Shown: positions 34,517 through 43,954, counted from the stretch's first letter. The stretch: 64,000 bases of DNA from Candidatus Hydrogenedentota bacterium (GCA_016182605.1 JACPGE010000062.1:1-64000), one strand, 5' to 3'. Numbers and translations: made by a program. Notes: generated by a model not told the origin, from the sequence alone.

Positions 34517-34963
34517 ATGAGCAGAATGTCCTTGAAATCGAATAGCGGTGGCTTCACCCTCATCGAACTTATGATCGTGGTGGAGATCATCTCGATCATT
34601 GTGGCCATCGGCGTCCCCAACTATATCCGGGCCCGTGTCCAGGCCAATGAAGCGAAGGCCATTGGCAATCTCAAGGCGCTTCGGGACGCCGAGATTACCT
34701 ACAACACGGCCAACTATGTGTACACGGCGGATTTCGCCGACCTGATCGATGCCGATCCTGCGTATCTGAGCGACGACTTGCGCGTCGATCAGCATGGCTT
34801 CACGTACCGCCTTGAGGGGGATGTGGACACCTTCGTGGGCTACGCCACCCCAGTCCAGTTTGGGGTAACGGGCTGGCGGAGTTTCCGCATCGACGACAGC
34901 GGCACGATCCGCTATGGCGAGGGTGTCGAGCCTGACGAGAACGGCACACCGATCTGGGATTAG
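34517..34963 (+). CDS. Type II secretion/type IV pseudopilin
   Basis: A 148-residue prepilin. The leader ends in SGG and is cleaved before FTLIELMIVVEIISIIVAIGVPNY, with the conserved glutamate at mature position 5. The start at 34517 has AGGAGG eight bases upstream. A second glutamate occurs within the hydrophobic helix (VVEII, about mature position 11), where pilins normally keep a neutral residue. The C-terminal part reads like GspG/PilA-type (NEAKAIGNLKALRDAEITYNTAN), then a Gly/Asp/Thr-rich beta domain. No other secretion or pilus gene is adjacent. Confidence 0.88.
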   Translation: MSRMSLKSNSGGFTLIELMIVVEIISIIVAIGVPNYIRARVQANEAKAIGNLKALRDAEITYNTANYVYTADFADLIDADPAYLSDDLRVDQHGFTYRLEGDVDTFVGYATPVQFGVTGWRSFRIDDSGTIRYGEGVEPDENGTPIWD

Positions 34964-34996
34964 GCCGAGCGGTACACTCCATTGCGGTTCGTGTGT

Positions 34997-35054
34997 TATC
35001 CTTCCAAAGATTTCTCCTCGGCGGTAGTTGAATCGAGAACGATTTGGAAGGATA
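34997..35054 (+). promoter_or_regulatory. 5' UTR hairpin occluding the ribosome binding site
   Basis: TATCCTTCCAAA (34997-35008) is the perfect complement of TTTGGAAGGATA (35043-35054). The right arm contains the Shine-Dalgarno AAGGA of the isomerase gene, 6 nt before its ATG at 35059. The stem would hide the RBS when the RNA is folded. The arms could also be a DNA operator; which is true is unknown. Confidence 0.5.
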
Positions 35055-35058
35055 GCGC

Positions 35059-35919
35059 ATGTTTTTTTCCGGCATTAGTGATGAAGCGGGGAAGTCGCTC
35101 GCCACGCAGATCCAGGCCCACCAGGAGCTGGGGTGGAAGCACATCGAATTGCGGATGGTGGACGGCCACAACATCACGCAGTTGCCCGCGAGTGATTTTG
35201 CGCGGACCCACGACGAGATACAGGCGGCGGACCTGCAAGTTTCGTGTTTTGGCAGCGCCATAGCCAACTGGGCGCGCCCGATCACCTGTGATGCGCAGAT
35301 CGACATCGACGATCTTCAGCAGGCGATTCCACGCATGCACCAGATGAAGACGCAGCTTATCCGGGTGATGAGCTATCCGAACGCGAAGGATCATCCGCTG
35401 AGTGAGACTGCGTGGCGCCGGGAATCCATCCGGCGCATCAAGGAATTGGCCCGCATCGCCGAGGACAACGGCATTATACTGGCGCACGAGAATTGCAGCG
35501 GGTGGGGGGGGCTCAGCGCGGAGAACGGCAATATACTTTTGGGCGAGGTGGACAGCCCGGCATTGAAGGTGGTTTACGACACGGGCAACCCCGTGACCTA
35601 CGGGCAGAATGCCTGGGAATACTACCAGGCAGTGTGCAAGGACATCGTTTATGTGCACGTGAAGGATGCGAAGGCGAATCCGCATGGGGAGGAGCAGTAT
35701 TGCCTGTGCGGCGACGGGGATGGGTACGTGCGCGAGACCCTGCAGGATCTGCTTATCAACGGCTATACGGGCGGCGTTTCCATTGAACCGCACTTGGCGG
35801 CCGTGATTCATACGGGGCAGAAGGCGGACACGGAGGGGCATCTCTATGAATCGTACACGGCGTATGGCCGCCGCCTGATGGAACTGGTGCACGAAGCGAA
35901 GGCCTCCATGGTGCGCTGA
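35059..35919 (+). CDS. Sugar phosphate isomerase/epimerase (xylose isomerase-like TIM barrel)
   Basis: A 286-residue AP-endonuclease-2/xylose isomerase-like TIM barrel with metal-binding residues. HENCSGWGG (His/Glu), VVYDTGNPVTYG (Asp), YVHVKDAKA (His/Lys) and GVSIEPHL (Glu) all look intact, consistent with a divalent-metal epimerase/isomerase. No lone catalytic specificity can be read. RBS AAGGA sits in the hairpin noted above. A good terminator follows. Confidence 0.9.
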   Translation: MFFSGISDEAGKSLATQIQAHQELGWKHIELRMVDGHNITQLPASDFARTHDEIQAADLQVSCFGSAIANWARPITCDAQIDIDDLQQAIPRMHQMKTQLIRVMSYPNAKDHPLSETAWRRESIRRIKELARIAEDNGIILAHENCSGWGGLSAENGNILLGEVDSPALKVVYDTGNPVTYGQNAWEYYQAVCKDIVYVHVKDAKANPHGEEQYCLCGDGDGYVRETLQDLLINGYTGGVSIEPHLAAVIHTGQKADTEGHLYESYTAYGRRLMELVHEAKASMVR

Positions 35920-35949
35920 AGAACGCGTTGCGCAGTACCGATTTCAAGA

Positions 35950-35978
35950 CCCGGTTCCCCTGGAGCGGGCCTTTTTTT
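35950..35978 (+). terminator. Rho-independent terminator after the isomerase
   Basis: CCCG pairs with CGGG, then T-A, T-G and C-G pairs follow after one mismatch, closing a CCCT loop (35950-35969). CC and seven T (35972-35978) come after. Confidence 0.75.
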
Positions 35979-36041
35979 GTACTTGCCCCGCTGCGTCACT
36001 TTTGTTAGGCTTTTTCCGGTTCAAACAGGAAGGAAACAGAA

Positions 36042-36182
36042 ATGAATACAGGACGAGCCCGGGAGTATATGGCGGCGGCGTTTGCCTTGATCCTCGTGCT
36101 GATCATGCTGGGGGTGGCGTCGCAGGTCTTTGGCTGGAATATTCCCCTGCTGACCCCGTTCATCGACAGCCTCACGGGATAA
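36042..36182 (+). CDS. 46-residue single-helix membrane protein
   Basis: A small ORF with a good RBS (AGGAAGG, 7 nt before the ATG at 36042) and its own upstream space after the terminator at 35978. The protein has a basic N-terminus (NTGRAREYM), one hydrophobic helix (AAAFALILVLIMLGVASQVF) and a short C-terminal tail (GWNIPLLTPFIDSLTG). I recognise no family. It is convergent with the transhydrogenase gene (18-nt gap). A real gene is likely but not certain because of its size. Confidence 0.55.
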   Translation: MNTGRAREYMAAAFALILVLIMLGVASQVFGWNIPLLTPFIDSLTG

Positions 36183-36200
36183 GGTGGACCCTGTTCCGGT

Positions 36201-37673
36201 TCAATCGGGATCTTCCGCGATGCCGCAGTTGGGTCCGGGCGCATCGGGAGCTTCATATTCCACGCCCGCGGAGTCTTGCGCGCCCACGCGCTTGAGGCCG
36301 TTCAGGGCGGCGATCTTGTAAGCTTCGGCCAGCGTCGGGTAGTTGAAGACGGTGTCCACGAAATAGCTGATGGAGCCGTTGAAAGCCATGACGGCCTGGC
36401 CGATGTGGAGCAGTTCCGAGGCTCCATCGCCCATGATGTGCACGCCGAGGAGGCGGCCCGTTTTCTGGTGGAAGATGAGCTTCAGCAACCCCAACTCGTC
36501 GCCGAGGATCTTTCCTCGCGCCACCTCGCGGTACCGGCCGATGCCCACCTCATAGGGAATGCCGCTGTCGGCCAGGTCCTGCTCGGTCTTGCCCACCATC
36601 GAGATTTCGGGGATCGTGTAGATGCCATAGGGCAGCAATTCCGTTTCCGAGATGCACGGCACGTCAAAGGCCGAACACGCCGCCAGGCGTCCCTGTTCCA
36701 TGGAGGTGGAGGCCAGTGCGGGAAATCCGATCACATCCCCGGCGGCGAAGATATGGGGCACGTTCGTTTGCAGGTTCTTGTTGACCTCGATGAGCCCGCG
36801 GCTGTTCACGGCAACGCCCGCGGCCTCCAGATTCAGATCCGATATGGCCCCGGCACGGCCCGAGGCAAACATAAGCATGTCGGTCTTGATTTCACGGCCG
36901 TTTTCCAGGGTGGTTACGACTTTGCCGCGTTTGTCCATGTGGACCTCGGTAAAGTCCTTGCCGAGGTAGAGGGTCACGCGCTCGCTGCGCATGTGATACG
37001 TGAGCGCCTCGCACAATTCGGTGTCGATGAACCGGAAGAGTTCCGTGCGCCGATCCAGCAGCCGCACATCCACACCCATCGCGGAGAACATGCAGGCGTA
37101 CTCCGTGCCGATCACGCCCGCGCCGATGATCAGCATGCTTCTGGGAAGCTGGTCCATTTCAAAACCGGGGGTGAACATGGAGTCGGTGTCGATGATGGTA
37201 GTGCCGTTAAAGGGCACACGATCGGAGCGGTAGGGGACGGTGCCCACGGCAATGATAATGCGTTTTGCCTCGAAAGTCCGCGTTCCCTCGTCGGTCGTGA
37301 CGACAACCGTTTTGGGGCCGGTGAACGCCGCGTGGCCATAGATGATGTCCACCCCGGTGCGGGTCAGGCGGTCGCGGGCAACCTCGATTTCGTGCAGTAC
37401 GACGTGATCGATGCGCTGCCGCAGATCGCTGAAATTGACGCCGCGCTTCACCATATACCCGCGGCCGTAGATCCCCCGCTGCCGGTAGCCGGAGAAATAG
37501 AGGATCGCTTCCCGGAGCGTCTTGCTCGGTATGGTGCCCGTGTTGGTGCACACGCCACCGACCATCCGCTGCTTCTCCACGATCACTACTTCTTTGCCGA
37601 GCTTCGCGCCCTGGATGGCGGCGCGCTGCCCTGCGGGCCCGGAACCGATGACCAACAGGTCGACCGTACGCAT
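36201..37673 (-). CDS. sthA: Soluble NAD(P) transhydrogenase (Si-specific)
   Basis: A 490-residue cytoplasmic flavoprotein that moves hydride between NADPH and NAD. The FAD motif is [16 protein letters not shown]; the motif position holding the redox cysteines in lipoamide dehydrogenases reads [15 protein letters not shown], keeping one Cys, as SthA does. The NAD site is [16 protein letters not shown], and the C-terminal dimer domain includes [15 protein letters not shown]. The ATG at 37673 is chosen because AGGAG lies 9 nt before it; the upstream ATG (37694) has no RBS. Confidence 0.93.
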   Translation of the reverse strand: MRTVDLLVIGSGPAGQRAAIQGAKLGKEVVIVEKQRMVGGVCTNTGTIPSKTLREAILYFSGYRQRGIYGRGYMVKRGVNFSDLRQRIDHVVLHEIEVARDRLTRTGVDIIYGHAAFTGPKTVVVTTDEGTRTFEAKRIIIAVGTVPYRSDRVPFNGTTIIDTDSMFTPGFEMDQLPRSMLIIGAGVIGTEYACMFSAMGVDVRLLDRRTELFRFIDTELCEALTYHMRSERVTLYLGKDFTEVHMDKRGKVVTTLENGREIKTDMLMFASGRAGAISDLNLEAAGVAVNSRGLIEVNKNLQTNVPHIFAAGDVIGFPALASTSMEQGRLAACSAFDVPCISETELLPYGIYTIPEISMVGKTEQDLADSGIPYEVGIGRYREVARGKILGDELGLLKLIFHQKTGRLLGVHIMGDGASELLHIGQAVMAFNGSISYFVDTVFNYPTLAEAYKIAALNGLKRVGAQDSAGVEYEAPDAPGPNCGIAEDPD

Positions 37674-37786
37674 TCGTGGAGACTCCTGATTCATGTGAGT
37701 TGGGGACGGCGGACAGCATACGCAGTTTTGCCGCTGGTATCAATAGTCGCGTGTGCGCCCGCTGGGTGTGCGGGTCTCCAGGCAAC

Positions 37787-39295
37787 TTAAGATGGGGCTT
37801 CCGCCGCGGGGGAATCCGCGGGCGTTTCTCCCCCGGGGAGCCCAATAATTGCAGCGCACCCCTGATCCGGCTGGCTGTACAGGGTGAGGCTCCCCCCCGC
37901 GCGCTCCAGCAGGAGGCGGCAGAGGGCGATGCCCAATCCGGGGTGCTCGGGGCGCGTCGAGAAAAAGGGGGTGGCCGCGCGTTGCCGTTGCGCCGGCGGC
38001 ATGCCGTTTCCGTAATCGCGGAGGATGATCTCGCCCGCATGCTGCCCACGGGGCGCTTTGATCGCGATCTCCAGGGGGAGCCCGGATTCAGAGGCTGCCA
38101 GTGCGTTGCTGGCCAGTTCATGCACACAGAAATCGAGCACGGTACGGCCAAGGGCCGTGTAGCACGGTTCCTGCGTCACCGTAAGGCGAATTGGCGGTGA
38201 TGCGGGCCAGGCCGCAATGAGTTCCGCGAGGTGATCGCCCGCGGCGTAGCGGGAGGATTCTCGAAGCGGCAGCAAGCCCTGTTGCGCCGCGGCGTGCAAG
38301 GCGAGGCCGGGATGCAGCGGGTGATCGAATCCCAGCAATGTGCGGGGCAGGGGCAATACCGGCTGTCGAGCAGGCGCAACGCCGGTGAGACGATCGAAGA
38401 GCGCGTGGTATGTGGCACGCAATTGCTGTTCGCAGGACTCCGCGATCGAATGACGGGCCTCTTCGAGGGCGGCGGCCCGGTCCGCCGCGGCTTCCTGCAA
38501 GAGGCGGTCGCGTTCGCCACGCAGGGCGATCAGTTCCAACTGATCCCCCTGAAGCGTAACGGTCTTAATCGCCGTTCGTGCTGGGGCTGCCGTTATGGGC
38601 GGCAGACCATGTGCCGGATTGCGCGCATCCGCCCGTGCGAGGATTTTTTTCCACAACAGCGGCAGTGCAATCAGGCCAAGGAGCAGAGGAACAGCGGCTG
38701 CCAAGTGAATGAAATATGCGATCCGTTGGGCGAGTTCCACTTCATCGGCGCGGACAGCGGCCATACGCGCCGCAGCGCCCGCGTCTTGGCGGGCCACGGC
38801 AATGAGGCAATCCCGGTCTGGGTAGACCTTGACCAAAGCGATTGCATTGAGGGGCGAAGCGCCGTCGTCTGCAGGTGTGCCGCGAAGCAGGAATCTCGAC
38901 TCGTCTTTCAACACCGTGTCCTTGAACAAGGCCTGGATACGCTCCCGGCTCAGGAGCCCGCCCAATGCCTGCGGCAGTTCTTGACGGCCCTGCGCGTGGC
39001 CCCGGACATCGAAAGCAACGACGTGAATCTCCGGCGAGGCTGCGTCGTCTTGATTGAGCAGGGCTTCACACGATTGGGAGGGATCGGCCTGACGCCTTGC
39101 CTCTGCAAGGGCAAGCAACTGATCGGCAAGGACCTCAAACTGTGCGTTGTTCTCTGCCAGCCACTCTTCATACAGGGCACGCCACCGGCCATCGATTGCG
39201 GCATTCGCTCGGGCGCACAACGCGCGATCCATGGCGAATGCGGCAAGTGCCACCAGGGCGCTCATGGCCAATGCGCGGAGGTAGCTGGACTTCAT
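37787..39295 (-). CDS. Histidine-kinase-like sensor ATPase without obvious phospho-histidine box
   Basis: A 502-residue membrane sensor. Helix 1 is at residues 9-22 (AMSALVALAAFAMD), followed by a 170-residue extracytoplasmic domain and a second helix near residues 195-220 (IAYFIHLAAAVPLLLGLIALPL). A coiled-coil (ERDRLLQEAAADRAAALEEA) and a GHKL ATPase follow. The ATPase keeps the N box (HELASNALAA), the DxGxG box (RDYGNGMP) and the glycine-rich lid (GLGIALCRLLLERAGG). I cannot find a DHp-type HE[LI]RTP histidine box; candidate histidines in the coiled-coil (ARHSIAE, TYHALF) are unclear. The start overlaps the preceding gene's stop by 4 nt (ATGA). Confidence 0.8.
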   Translation of the reverse strand: MKSSYLRALAMSALVALAAFAMDRALCARANAAIDGRWRALYEEWLAENNAQFEVLADQLLALAEARRQADPSQSCEALLNQDDAASPEIHVVAFDVRGHAQGRQELPQALGGLLSRERIQALFKDTVLKDESRFLLRGTPADDGASPLNAIALVKVYPDRDCLIAVARQDAGAAARMAAVRADEVELAQRIAYFIHLAAAVPLLLGLIALPLLWKKILARADARNPAHGLPPITAAPARTAIKTVTLQGDQLELIALRGERDRLLQEAAADRAAALEEARHSIAESCEQQLRATYHALFDRLTGVAPARQPVLPLPRTLLGFDHPLHPGLALHAAAQQGLLPLRESSRYAAGDHLAELIAAWPASPPIRLTVTQEPCYTALGRTVLDFCVHELASNALAASESGLPLEIAIKAPRGQHAGEIILRDYGNGMPPAQRQRAATPFFSTRPEHPGLGIALCRLLLERAGGSLTLYSQPDQGCAAIIGLPGGETPADSPAAEAPS

Positions 39296-40278
39296 GAAAG
39301 ATCCTTTAGAGCCGGGGGGCGATAACGGTCCAGGGTTTCGATATCGAGAAAACGGGCGGGCAATGTGCAGTCCAGTCCACTTAGCCCGTAGCGCTTGGAG
39401 AGCACGGCCTGAAAGACCGGAAAGAACCCCTGCACAAACCATTGCGAATCGCTTACAAAGGCCACCTTCCCCGCACGCACCTGTTCTTCGATCCGCGGGT
39501 TGATGCCAAAGCCCGCAATAGGAATCGTGGCACTCTTGCCCATAGCCTCCACGGCTTCAACAGCGGCGTCCAGCACGGCACTTACGCAGACCACCCCCGC
39601 CACATCCCCGCCAAGCTGCTCCACTCTATGCTGGATCTGTGCGCGCAACGGCAGGGACTGCCGGCGGCGGACGGACAGGATATCCGCCTTTAGACCGAGT
39701 GCGCGGAGGGCATCGCTGCACCCGGCGGCGCGTGTGCGCCCCGAGGCGGTTCGCCCGCCGGCGATCAAGACCGTCTTGCCGGCGGGCAACTTAAAGCGGC
39801 GCACCAGTTCATTGGCGGTTTCCCATCCATTCCGATACGGATCTTCACCGATGAAGCCCGCGTTGTTGCCCCGATGCTTGGCCGGGTCCAGTTGCGCCTT
39901 CTCATCATAGGTGGCGACGGGAATGCCGGCGGCTTCAATCTCCCGGATGAAGGTGTCCACTGTGACGGCGCCGTGCATGCCGGGCACACACAAGGCCCCG
40001 GGTTGGGCGCGCGCGGCAAGTTTCAGATCCCGCGCCAAGCTTTCCGCATTGCGCTGCGTGGGAATCAGACGCACGCTGCACCCCAGCGTGGCGGCCGCGC
40101 GGTTTGCCCCTGAAAGGACCTCGGGATGGAGGAGCGCGCCGCCATCCGCAAAATAGAGGAACGCGATCTCGAGATCGCGGTAGGGCGCGGGATTTGCATG
40201 GAGGCTGTAAAGACGATGCGCGAAGATGGCCCCAAAGAGGAGGTCGAGCAAAAGGATAAACTTCAGGGCGGCGCTCAT
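39292..40278 (-). CDS. Membrane-anchored periplasmic sugar-binding-like protein, downstream paralog
   Basis: A 328-residue RbsB-type (Peripla_BP_4) fold tethered by an uncleaved N-terminal helix (ALKFILLLDLLFGAIFAHRLY). No lipobox is present. Ligand-binding lobes are marked by AFLYFADGGALLHPEVLSGANRAA and IPIAGFGINPRIEEQVRAG. The C-terminus (WFVQGFFPVFQAVLSKRYGLSGLD) is plainly homologous to that of the upstream gene (PFLQGYLPVLQICLTRRFGVSGLH). ATG at 40278 overlaps the upstream stop (ATGA), and its own stop overlaps the kinase start, so translation is coupled. No ABC permease or ATPase accompanies it, which points to sensing, not uptake. Confidence 0.8.
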   Translation of the reverse strand: MSAALKFILLLDLLFGAIFAHRLYSLHANPAPYRDLEIAFLYFADGGALLHPEVLSGANRAAATLGCSVRLIPTQRNAESLARDLKLAARAQPGALCVPGMHGAVTVDTFIREIEAAGIPVATYDEKAQLDPAKHRGNNAGFIGEDPYRNGWETANELVRRFKLPAGKTVLIAGGRTASGRTRAAGCSDALRALGLKADILSVRRRQSLPLRAQIQHRVEQLGGDVAGVVCVSAVLDAAVEAVEAMGKSATIPIAGFGINPRIEEQVRAGKVAFVSDSQWFVQGFFPVFQAVLSKRYGLSGLDCTLPARFLDIETLDRYRPPALKDLS

Positions 40279-41306
40279 GGATTCCCCCACGGCCCAGAGG
40301 CGGCAGTGGAGCCGTCGTAAAGGGAGCCCCCTGTATCGAAATGGAGGCCGGAAACACCAAAGCGGCGTGTCAGACAGATCTGGAGGACAGGCAGATAACC
40401 CTGGAGAAAAGGCTGTTGATCGAGGAGGAGTCTGGCGTAGCCCATCTCCGCTGCCATCGCCGATGAGAGATCCACATCGAAGCCTGCGAGCGGAAGCCGA
40501 TCGGCGGAGACGCCCGCCATCTTCAGTGCATTTGCGATCGGAAGCATGGGGCCGCCATCGTACACGCAGAGTCTTACGTCATCGTTCTCCTTCAGATGCG
40601 CCAGCAATACCTGTTCTGCGGAGAGTGGCGGCGTCTGAGCCCGGGCCGCATCCACATCCAGACGATCCACCCGAAGCCCGCTTTGCTCCAATGCTTCAAG
40701 GCAGCCGAGCGGACGCACGGAGCGCGCCAGCGTCGAGAAAGCGCCGAGGAGCGCGACCCGCGTGCCGGGCGCCAAGTCGAAGTAACGCCTCACGGCGGCG
40801 CCCAGGCGCTGCCCCGCGCCAGCGAGATCCTGGCCGGCGTAGCCGAAGCCCTGCGCGGCATAGCGGGATTCGAGCCCGTCAAAAGGGACGTTCAGGCTGG
40901 TGACGGCAATGCCCTCCTCAAAGGCGGATTCGATCAATGGAACGAGGGCGTCCTGAGCGGGAAATCCGATAAGGCAGATGCCGTCCGGGGCGCTTTCGAT
41001 CGCGTTGGTCAGTTGACCGGTGATGCGTTCTTCCGACCAATGGGTCCAGCGCATTTCCACCTTGCACCCAAGATCCCGCTCGGCTGCGCGCACGCCCATT
41101 GCGACGGTATCGGAAATGGGTTGGCCTGGCGCGCCGCCCATGATGAAGACAATATCCAGATCGCCGAAACGATGACGGCTCGGGGCCAGATCCCTGGGGG
41201 GCGTCAGCACGAGGCCCGCTCCCAGGGCGCACAAGAGGATGAGGGAGAGGGCCCAGATGCTTTTCCGGGAGAATGTCGCCTTGGAACTTAGCTTCATACG
41301 TGCCAT
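40275..41306 (-). CDS. Membrane-anchored periplasmic sugar-binding-like protein, upstream paralog
   Basis: A 343-residue RbsB-like protein with an N-terminal anchor (SIWALSLILLCALGAGLVL, residues about 16-34). Periplasmic lobes include DIVFIMGGAPGQPISDTVAMG, a first strand and helix of the family, and GMPLLPIA-type VYDGGPMLPIANALKMAG. It shares with the downstream gene the QPFLQGYLPVLQ region, so the pair probably arose by tandem duplication. ATG at 41306 or 41297; neither has a strong RBS. It is the first gene of the kinase operon. Confidence 0.78.
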   Translation of the reverse strand: MARMKLSSKATFSRKSIWALSLILLCALGAGLVLTPPRDLAPSRHRFGDLDIVFIMGGAPGQPISDTVAMGVRAAERDLGCKVEMRWTHWSEERITGQLTNAIESAPDGICLIGFPAQDALVPLIESAFEEGIAVTSLNVPFDGLESRYAAQGFGYAGQDLAGAGQRLGAAVRRYFDLAPGTRVALLGAFSTLARSVRPLGCLEALEQSGLRVDRLDVDAARAQTPPLSAEQVLLAHLKENDDVRLCVYDGGPMLPIANALKMAGVSADRLPLAGFDVDLSSAMAAEMGYARLLLDQQPFLQGYLPVLQICLTRRFGVSGLHFDTGGSLYDGSTAASGPWGNP

Positions 41307-41441
41307 TGTACTGAAATGGCACGGCATAATGTAGGGCCGGGAAACGGGTGGAAGAACGCCTGGGTCTTCAGGTAAACTTGCCCCGGCGCCGCTAGCGGGG
41401 AGCGGTGTGGTGGCCCGGGGTCTGCAAGGAAAGTTGCGCAC

Positions 41442-42962
41442 ATGAAGGAACATCTTTTACGCGTCTATCCATCGAAGGTGGCGCTAGCCAAGAAAGAGCA
41501 GTTTGCGTGGAAGATCGCGGAAGTTGCTTCTGACCGGCCGCCGGTGGACGACGAGGCGCGGGAAATGGTTATCAACCGCTTCATCGACAATGCGGCGGTC
41601 GCCATTGCGGCAATCAACCGGCAACCCGTGGCCAATGCGCGCAGCCAGGCGCTGGCGCACCCGCGCCCAGGCGGGGCGATCCTTTTCGGCATGCCCAACG
41701 ATCAGACCTTTGAGGCGGAGTGGGTGGCGTGGGCGAATGGCACGGCGGTGCGCGAGCTGGACATGCACGACACCTTTCTCGCCGCGGATTATTCCCATCC
41801 GGGCGACAACATACCTCCGATTTTGGCCGTGGCGCAGCAATGCGGCCACGATCATGGTTTGAGCGGCGCGGATATCGTGCGCGGCATTCTGGTGGCCTAT
41901 GAGATACAGATCAATTTGGTGAAGGCGATCTGTTTGCACGAGCACAAGAAAGACCACATTGCCCACTTGGCGCCGGCGCAGGCCGCCGGCATTGGCGCGC
42001 TGCTGGGTCTGGAAACAAACATCGTTTGCCAAGCCGTGCAACAGGCGGTGCATTGCGCTTTCACTACCCGGCAAAGCCGGAAGGGCGAGATCTCGAGCTG
42101 GAAGGCCTATGCGCCCGCCCACGCCGGAAAACTTGCCATCGAAGCGGTGGATCGGGCCATGCGCGGGGAAGGCAGCCCGAGCCCGATCTATGAAGGCGAG
42201 GACAGCGTGCTGGCGTATATGCTTTCGGGGCCAAACGCGGAATACCGGATTTCCCTGCCGGAGCATGGCGAGCCCTGCCGCGCCATACTCGATTCGTATA
42301 CGAAGCAGCACTCGGCGGAGTATCAAAGCCAGGCGTTGATCGATCTGGCCTTCCGCATGCGCGAACAGATTTACAATCTGGACGACATCGCGGCGATCAC
42401 CATTCATACCAGCCACCATACGCATTATGTGATCGGCACCGGGGCGAACGATCCGCAGAAGATGGATCCCAAGGCCAGCCGGGAAACGCTCGATCACAGC
42501 ATCATGTACATTTTCGCCGTGGCCCTGCAAGACGGCGTCTGGCACCATGTGGCCAGCTACACGCCCGAACGCGCCGCGCGCCCGGACACCGTCGCGCTGT
42601 GGCACAAGGTCAAGACGGTGGAAGACCCGGAGTGGACACGCCGCTACCACTCCTCCGATCCGAATGAGAAGGCTTTTGGCGGCCGCGTGGTGATTGCCTT
42701 CAAGGACGGCAATTCGATGACCGACGAGATGGCAGTCGCGAACGCGCACAGCCTTGGCGCCCGGCCGTGGACACGTCCGGACTATATCGGCAAGTTCGAA
42801 ACGCTCACCGAGGGCATACTCCATCCCGATGAACGGAGCCGCTTCTTGAACTGCGTGCAGAACATCATGGATCTGGAGGCCACGGACTTTCACCAGTTGA
42901 ACGTGCAGATTTCCTTTGACAAGCTGAAGTGCAACAAGCGCGACAGCCGCGGCATCTTCTAA
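41442..42962 (+). CDS. prpD: MmgE/PrpD family 2-methylcitrate dehydratase
   Basis: Dehydrates 2-methylcitrate to 2-methyl-cis-aconitate in the methylcitrate cycle (propionyl-CoA breakdown); cytoplasmic, 506 residues. The family stretch [23 protein letters not shown], the [21 protein letters not shown] substrate loop and the C-terminal [13 protein letters not shown] are visible. AAGGAA precedes the ATG by about 10 nt. Its function is supported by prpC and prpB nearby, though these are on the opposite strand beyond a membrane hydrolase gene. The last 4 nt overlap that convergent gene. Confidence 0.93.
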   Translation: MKEHLLRVYPSKVALAKKEQFAWKIAEVASDRPPVDDEAREMVINRFIDNAAVAIAAINRQPVANARSQALAHPRPGGAILFGMPNDQTFEAEWVAWANGTAVRELDMHDTFLAADYSHPGDNIPPILAVAQQCGHDHGLSGADIVRGILVAYEIQINLVKAICLHEHKKDHIAHLAPAQAAGIGALLGLETNIVCQAVQQAVHCAFTTRQSRKGEISSWKAYAPAHAGKLAIEAVDRAMRGEGSPSPIYEGEDSVLAYMLSGPNAEYRISLPEHGEPCRAILDSYTKQHSAEYQSQALIDLAFRMREQIYNLDDIAAITIHTSHHTHYVIGTGANDPQKMDPKASRETLDHSIMYIFAVALQDGVWHHVASYTPERAARPDTVALWHKVKTVEDPEWTRRYHSSDPNEKAFGGRVVIAFKDGNSMTDEMAVANAHSLGARPWTRPDYIGKFETLTEGILHPDERSRFLNCVQNIMDLEATDFHQLNVQISFDKLKCNKRDSRGIF

Positions 42963-43831
42963 CCTGCTTTGACTAAGGCTGGACCGCGCCGTTCGGTCCG
43001 GTAGTAGGCGTAGGAACAGGCCAGGGTGAGCGAGGTGAGCACATGCCATACGGCATGGCCCTGATACCACGCATCCGGCCTGGAAAAGCGGCCCGCTATA
43101 TCCGCCTGCCTGCAGTAGACCGCCACGATCAGCAAGCCCAACGACAGTGCGAACCACCGTGCGCGCACCTGCTTGCGGAAGCGAATCTGGTCCAGCAGGG
43201 AGAATGCGGCAACGCCAAGTATCAATGCCGGCAGCACCGTGTCCGAAGACATGGACCATTTGTAGAAGTAGAGCAGCGCGCTCACGATTGCCGCCGCCGC
43301 TGCAAGCGCCCCTGGCAGCCAGGGCCTGTCGATCGCGGGGGAGAGCCAGCGGCCGAGGTTGAGCGCGATCAGCACGCACAACGGCGCGTACATGGCGGCC
43401 ACGTCCAGTTGTTGCCCCCAGCGCGTGAGCGAGGCGTGGAAGAGGCCGCTTCCCAGGCCAAGGTAGACGCACGCGAGACCAAACAAAGCGGAAAAGACAG
43501 GATGGCGCAAGAGGTAGCCCGCGTCTTGCGCCATGGCGCGCCTGCGATCGTGAAAGGCAAGCGCGCACACATAGAGCCCCGCGAGCACATACGCCAGATT
43601 GGACCAGGTGTTTGCGCGCGTGCGGAAAATGCTTTCCAGATGGACCGTTTCGCAGTAGGCGGGGTTGCGCAACTCGCCGCTTTCGCGCCACCCCTCCCAT
43701 ACGTTCACGTCGCGGAATGCCAGGAACAACCCGAGCAGTACCAGGCAGGACATCGCAAAACTGCCCCAGACCGCGGTGTGGAGTTGCCAGGGAAGGCGGC
43801 CGGGCATATCAAGTTGTGATTCGGCGCTCAT
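42959..43831 (-). CDS. CREST-family membrane hydrolase (alkaline-ceramidase-like)
   Basis: A 290-residue integral membrane protein with about seven helices. The CREST superfamily zinc motif is suggested by [21 protein letters not shown] (Ser, His and Asp spacing) together with a C-terminal [13 protein letters not shown], a His-x3-His. Family members include alkaline ceramidases and PAQR receptors. In bacteria the substrate is unclear; a lipid amide is only a guess. The ATG at 43831 is the first Met before the membrane stretches; upstream codons to 43897 lack an RBS. Confidence 0.7.
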   Translation of the reverse strand: MSAESQLDMPGRLPWQLHTAVWGSFAMSCLVLLGLFLAFRDVNVWEGWRESGELRNPAYCETVHLESIFRTRANTWSNLAYVLAGLYVCALAFHDRRRAMAQDAGYLLRHPVFSALFGLACVYLGLGSGLFHASLTRWGQQLDVAAMYAPLCVLIALNLGRWLSPAIDRPWLPGALAAAAAIVSALLYFYKWSMSSDTVLPALILGVAAFSLLDQIRFRKQVRARWFALSLGLLIVAVYCRQADIAGRFSRPDAWYQGHAVWHVLTSLTLACSYAYYRTERRGPALVKAG

Positions 43832-43895
43832 CGTATTTTCCGATCGGGTGCGGAGCCGGATATGCGCCGGCGAAGAGCAGACCGGCGTAAGCGGC

Positions 43896-43931
43896 AAAGA
43901 AAAACCGGCCCCGGAAGGGATCCGGGGCCGG
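43896..43931 (-). terminator. Rho-independent terminator for the prpBC unit
   Basis: On the minus strand CCGGCCCCGG pairs perfectly with CCGGGGCCGG (43922-43931 and 43905-43914) around a 7-nt loop. A TTTTTCTTT run follows (43896-43904). Confidence 0.9.
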
Positions 43932-43954
43932 CACCATGGTTTCAGCGCGGCGGA

